A DNA stretch of 64,000 nucleotides from Chloracidobacterium sp. Its GTDB lineage: Bacteria; Acidobacteriota; Blastocatellia; Pyrinomonadales; Pyrinomonadaceae. Below are positions 60,730-64,000 of the stretch, one piece after another. Numbering within the stretch: position 1 is the stretch's first letter; each line of letters starts with the position of its first letter. Below the pieces are notes generated by a model, which saw only the letters and a list, made by a program, of their open reading frames with translations, was not told where the DNA came from and did not search any database. The DNA is taken from positions 744,001-808,000 of the forward strand of contig JABTUB010000002.1 of NCBI GenBank assembly GCA_015075585.1, written 5' to 3'. The position numbers and the translations under genes are program-made.

Positions 60730-62091
60730 TTGGCAGACAGACCACAGAAGATGATATTGGCACTCGACGTCGGTTCGTCGAGTGTACGTGCGGGGCTTTA
60801 CGATATGAACGCGCAGATGTTGCCGCGGATGTCCGCTGCCCTAGCTCACGAATTTGAGCGAACGGCCGACGGCGGTTCGCAAATGGATGCCGAGGAATGT
60901 TTCCGCCGTGTGGCCGATGCAATAGATGTTTTGCTAGAGAAGAGTGAACGTGTCGGAGGCGAGATCGCTGCGGTAGCGGCGTGCACCTTTTGGCACAGCC
61001 TTATGGGTATCGACGCAAAAGGGCGGCCGACGACAAAGCTGCTCGGCTGGGCCGATACGCGAAGCCGTACGCACACGCCGCTGCTAAAAGAGGCATTCGA
61101 CGACAGAGCAGTACACGACCGCACGGGAGCTCATTTTCACTCAAGCTTTTGGCCGGCAAAGCTGCTTTGGCTGCGGAATGAGAACCCGGATGCGTGGAAG
61201 CGGACCGAGTGTTGGGCCTCGTTCGCAGACTTCCTCGCTATGAAGCTTTCCGGCGAGGCTGCGACAAGCGTTTCAATGGCATCCGGCACAGGCGTCTTCG
61301 ATCAGCGATCCTGCGAATGGGATCGGCCGCTGCTCAAATACCTAAAAGTGCCGCTCCGGCGTTTACCGCGGATCGCGGCGGATGACGGCGTATTTCGCTT
61401 AACGCCGAAATTCGCACGCCGCTGGCCGCGTTTGGCGAACGCGGTGTGGCTGCCCGCGATCGGCGACGGCGCGGCGAACAGCGTCGGCGCGGGCTGCACA
61501 GAAAAAGGACGCGCCGCCCTGATGGTCGGAACTTCGGCGGCGATGCGCATCGCTTTTAGAGGCAAGCCGCCGAAACGAATTCCGCAAGGCCTTTGGTGCT
61601 ACCGGATCGACCGTGAACGCGTGGTCATCGGCGGCGCACTGTCGGACGGCGGAAATCTGTACGCTTTGATCAAGAAGCGGTTCGGTCTTGGCAGCGATGC
61701 GGAAGAGCTCTTGGCAGCGCGTGAGGCGGCTGACGGCCTTGTTGTAGTACCGTTCTTTTACGGCGAACGCAGCACCGGCTACGATGAGGCTGCCGGCGGC
61801 GCAATTATCGGTATGACGGCCGAACACGACGGCATCGATGTGCTTCGTGCCGCGATGGAGGGCGTAGCGTTCCGGCTCGCGGATATTTTTGAGCGTTTAC
61901 AGAGCGTCGGGAAAATGAACGAGATCATTGCATCGGGCGGCGCGCTTCGTGCATCGCGAACGTGGACGCAGATCATCGCCGATACTCTCGGCCGCGATAT
62001 CAAGCTTGCCGAGGCTGATGAGGCATCGTCAAAAGGCGCCGTCATGCTCGCGATCGAGCGGCTCAAGGCCGCAGATTTTCGGTCGCCATAA
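60730..62091 (+). CDS. FGGY-family carbohydrate kinase (gluconokinase-like)
   Basis: The 453-residue kinase has the N-terminal ATPase core (LALDVGSSSVRAGLYD) and a C-terminal domain with GGALRASRTWTQIIAD and GTSAAMRIAF. The pattern of the N-terminal acceptor region (ACTFWHSLMGIDAKGRPTT) is closest to gluconokinase/xylulokinase-type members. It would phosphorylate a sugar or sugar acid. The following transketolase gene makes a pentose-phosphate context plausible. The start at 60730 is TTG; an in-frame ATG lies at 60751 and cannot be excluded. Confidence 0.88.
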   Translation: MADRPQKMILALDVGSSSVRAGLYDMNAQMLPRMSAALAHEFERTADGGSQMDAEECFRRVADAIDVLLEKSERVGGEIAAVAACTFWHSLMGIDAKGRPTTKLLGWADTRSRTHTPLLKEAFDDRAVHDRTGAHFHSSFWPAKLLWLRNENPDAWKRTECWASFADFLAMKLSGEAATSVSMASGTGVFDQRSCEWDRPLLKYLKVPLRRLPRIAADDGVFRLTPKFARRWPRLANAVWLPAIGDGAANSVGAGCTEKGRAALMVGTSAAMRIAFRGKPPKRIPQGLWCYRIDRERVVIGGALSDGGNLYALIKKRFGLGSDAEELLAAREAADGLVVVPFFYGERSTGYDEAAGGAIIGMTAEHDGIDVLRAAMEGVAFRLADIFERLQSVGKMNEIIASGGALRASRTWTQIIADTLGRDIKLAEADEASSKGAVMLAIERLKAADFRSP

Positions 62092-62175
62092 GCGCGGTGT
62101 TATGATGTTATCAACGAGGCATTTTGTCGATAAAGGCGAGGTCAGCGAACCGGACGCCGATCTGAAAGAAATACT

Positions 62176-64000
62176 ATGGCACTAAGAACGAACGAACTCG
62201 ATCAGCTCTGCATCAACACCATCCGTACGCTTTCACTGGATGCGATCCAAAAGGCGAATTCAGGCCATCCGGGGCTTCCGCTCGGAATGGCCTCAGCCGC
62301 GTATGTGCTTTGGACGAAGTTCCTTCGCCACGACCCGAAAAACCCGAAATGGTTCGGCCGCGACCGCTTTATTCTCAGCGGCGGGCACGGCTCGATGCTG
62401 ATATACTCGCTGCTTCATCTTACCGGCTACGGCCTTTCGATGGCTGAGATAAAACGTTTTCGCCAGCTTCATTCAAAGACGCCCGGCCATCCCGAGAACA
62501 TCACCACTGCGGGCGTTGAGGTTACGACCGGCCCGCTCGGCCAGGGATTTGCGAACGGTGTCGGCATGGGCATTGCACAGGCTCACCTGGCCGCAACGTT
62601 CAACCGCCCCGGCCACAAACTGCTCGACAACTACATCTACGTCATCTGCACGGATGGCGACCTGATGGAGGGCGTCAGTTCCGAGGCAGCATCGCTTGCC
62701 GGCCACCTGAAACTCGGCAACCTGATCTATCTGTACGACGACAATCAGGTAACGATCGACGGTTCGACCGACCTTGCGTTCACCGAGGACAGATCAAAGC
62801 GGTTCGAGGCTGCGGGCTGGCACGTGCAGGAACTTGCCGACGGCAACGACCTCAAAGCCATCGAACACGCGATCAGAGAAGCAAGGCGTGTCAAAGATAA
62901 GCCGTCATTCATCCGCTTGCATACGATCATCGGCTTCGGAATGCCGAAACAGGGCACGAACAAAGCACACTCCGACGCACCCGGCGAAGAGGCCGTACGC
63001 GAGACGAAACGTAACCTCGGCTGGCCTGAGAATAAGCATTTTTTTGTACCGAAGGAGGCAGCGGCACATTTTGGAAAGGCGGTCGCCGCCGGTGCAAAGC
63101 ATCGAAAGGAATGGAACGCGCTCCTTAAGAGCTATGCAAAGAAATACCCTGATCTTGCCGAAGCATTTCAGCGAACGATCAACGGCGAGTACCTTCCGGG
63201 CTGGGAAAAGTCCTTGCCGTCATTCGAGAATGTCGAGGCAAAGGCGACGCGTGCTTATTCGGGCGAGGTGATAAACGCCGTCGCTCCGTTCATACCGCAG
63301 ATGATCGGCGGCTCGGCCGACCTTACGCCGTCGAACAACACTTTTATCAAGTCGTCATCGGATTTTCAGCCCGGCCGCTTCGGCCAGCGGAATCTGCATT
63401 TTGGTATCCGCGAACACGGTATGGGAGCGGCGCTCAACGGCATCGCACTTTTCGGCGGAACGATCCCGTTCGGCGGTACATTCCTTACGTTCTCTGATTA
63501 TATGCGGCCGGCGGTGCGTATCGCCGCTCTATCCCACGCACGGTCGATCTTCGTCTTTACACACGATTCGATCGGGCTTGGCGAGGACGGCCCGACACAT
63601 CAATCGGTCGAGCACCTTGCCGCATTGCGTGCGATACCAAATCTTGCCCTCATTCGCCCGTGCGATGCCCACGAGGTGCGCGAGGCATGGCGGGCAGCAT
63701 TGCTCCGCAGCGATGCACCGACCGCTCTTGCACTTTCGAGACAGAAGGCCGCACTCGTTGATCGTAAGAAGTTCGCGGATGCGAAAGGCCTTCACAAAGG
63801 CGGCTACGTGCTTGCAGAGGCAGAGAATATGACAGGCAAAGCCGCAGCTCCGAAGCTGATCTTGATCGCGACGGGAACTGAGGTTGGCCTTGCCCTCGAT
63901 GCCCGCGAGCAGCTTAACGCGGCGGGCGTGGCGACACGCGTCGTCTCGATGCCGTGCTGGGAATTCTTTGACGAACAGCCGCAGAAGTATCGCGATGAGG
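62176..64000 (+). CDS. tkt: Transketolase, incomplete at window end
   Basis: About 608 codons are visible; the gene continues past the window. The N-terminus has [18 protein letters not shown], the TPP-binding motif has [17 protein letters not shown] (GDG variant) and [12 protein letters not shown], and the Pyr domain has [19 protein letters not shown] and [19 protein letters not shown]. It transfers two-carbon units between sugar phosphates in the pentose-phosphate pathway. Only the last 50-60 residues are expected to be missing. It follows the FGGY kinase after 84 bases. Confidence 0.97.
   Translation, partial: MALRTNELDQLCINTIRTLSLDAIQKANSGHPGLPLGMASAAYVLWTKFLRHDPKNPKWFGRDRFILSGGHGSMLIYSLLHLTGYGLSMAEIKRFRQLHSKTPGHPENITTAGVEVTTGPLGQGFANGVGMGIAQAHLAATFNRPGHKLLDNYIYVICTDGDLMEGVSSEAASLAGHLKLGNLIYLYDDNQVTIDGSTDLAFTEDRSKRFEAAGWHVQELADGNDLKAIEHAIREARRVKDKPSFIRLHTIIGFGMPKQGTNKAHSDAPGEEAVRETKRNLGWPENKHFFVPKEAAAHFGKAVAAGAKHRKEWNALLKSYAKKYPDLAEAFQRTINGEYLPGWEKSLPSFENVEAKATRAYSGEVINAVAPFIPQMIGGSADLTPSNNTFIKSSSDFQPGRFGQRNLHFGIREHGMGAALNGIALFGGTIPFGGTFLTFSDYMRPAVRIAALSHARSIFVFTHDSIGLGEDGPTHQSVEHLAALRAIPNLALIRPCDAHEVREAWRAALLRSDAPTALALSRQKAALVDRKKFADAKGLHKGGYVLAEAENMTGKAAAPKLILIATGTEVGLALDAREQLNAAGVATRVVSMPCWEFFDEQPQKYRDE

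Overview
The window looks like a chromosomal segment of a free-living, Gram-negative, probably aerobic member of the Acidobacteriota, most likely class Blastocatellia (inference). The reasons are moderately high GC, FADH2-dependent TrmFO, a secreted von Willebrand protein and a TPR protein rich in Thr-Pro-Glu-Pro, a plugless outer-membrane barrel protein with a carboxypeptidase-regulatory-like domain, and many short-overlap operons. No ribosomal RNA or CRISPR array is present. The only tRNA is tRNA-Ser(GCU).

Layout. 1-6.5 kb: end of a polysaccharide glycosyltransferase pair (GT2 tail and WecG/TagA), a DUF4149 membrane protein, a GrdB-like protein, then xerC, a VWA protein, a TauE-type exporter and trmFO on the minus strand. 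6.5-13.8 kb: a compact minus-strand phage block (GH46-like lysin, holin-like, spanin-like, coiled-coil protein, large terminase, portal, scaffold-like, coat, connector-like) with no tail, replication or integrase genes. A papain-like protease gene lies inside it on the opposite strand. 13.8-18 kb: zinc-ribbon coiled-coil protein, an unknown protein and a large TPR protein. 18-24.3 kb: an exopolysaccharide cluster (O-antigen ligase, TPR protein, WecA/FlaA1-type fusion, GT4, RmlC-like).

24.6-38.4 kb is the accessory zone. The aromatic amino acid degradation genes phhA, hppD and hmgA (phenylalanine to tyrosine, then 4-hydroxyphenylpyruvate to homogentisate to maleylacetoacetate) are interleaved with small mobile-type genes. 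These are a RelE/HigB-HigA pair whose toxin has two frameshifts, a second HigB-HigA pair whose toxin has an in-frame stop, a GxxExxY gene, an ORF6N gene split by a complete IS256-family element, a stump of a DNA cytosine methyltransferase, and a Y1 (IS200-like) transposase gene bracketed by long inverted repeats. A DUF433/DUF5615 toxin-antitoxin pair appears intact. An Lrp/AsnC regulator diverges from phhA.

38.4-64 kb is mostly housekeeping and signalling: gltX, a DUF421 protein, tRNA-Ser, the barrel protein, a PDZ-GAF-PAS histidine kinase, an MFS transporter, an M61 peptidase with a downstream lipoprotein, murA, a HIT protein, a TPR lipoprotein, a GAF/AAA+ sigma-54-type activator with an altered GAFTGA loop, selB, a DUF2071 protein, folA, an Mpo1-like protein, an EamA transporter with an Lrp regulator, an FGGY kinase, and a transketolase that runs off the window end.

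The strongest candidates for something new are the tail-less packaging and lysis block with its opposite-strand protease, and the cluster of inactivated toxin genes and insertions threaded through the tyrosine-degradation genes.
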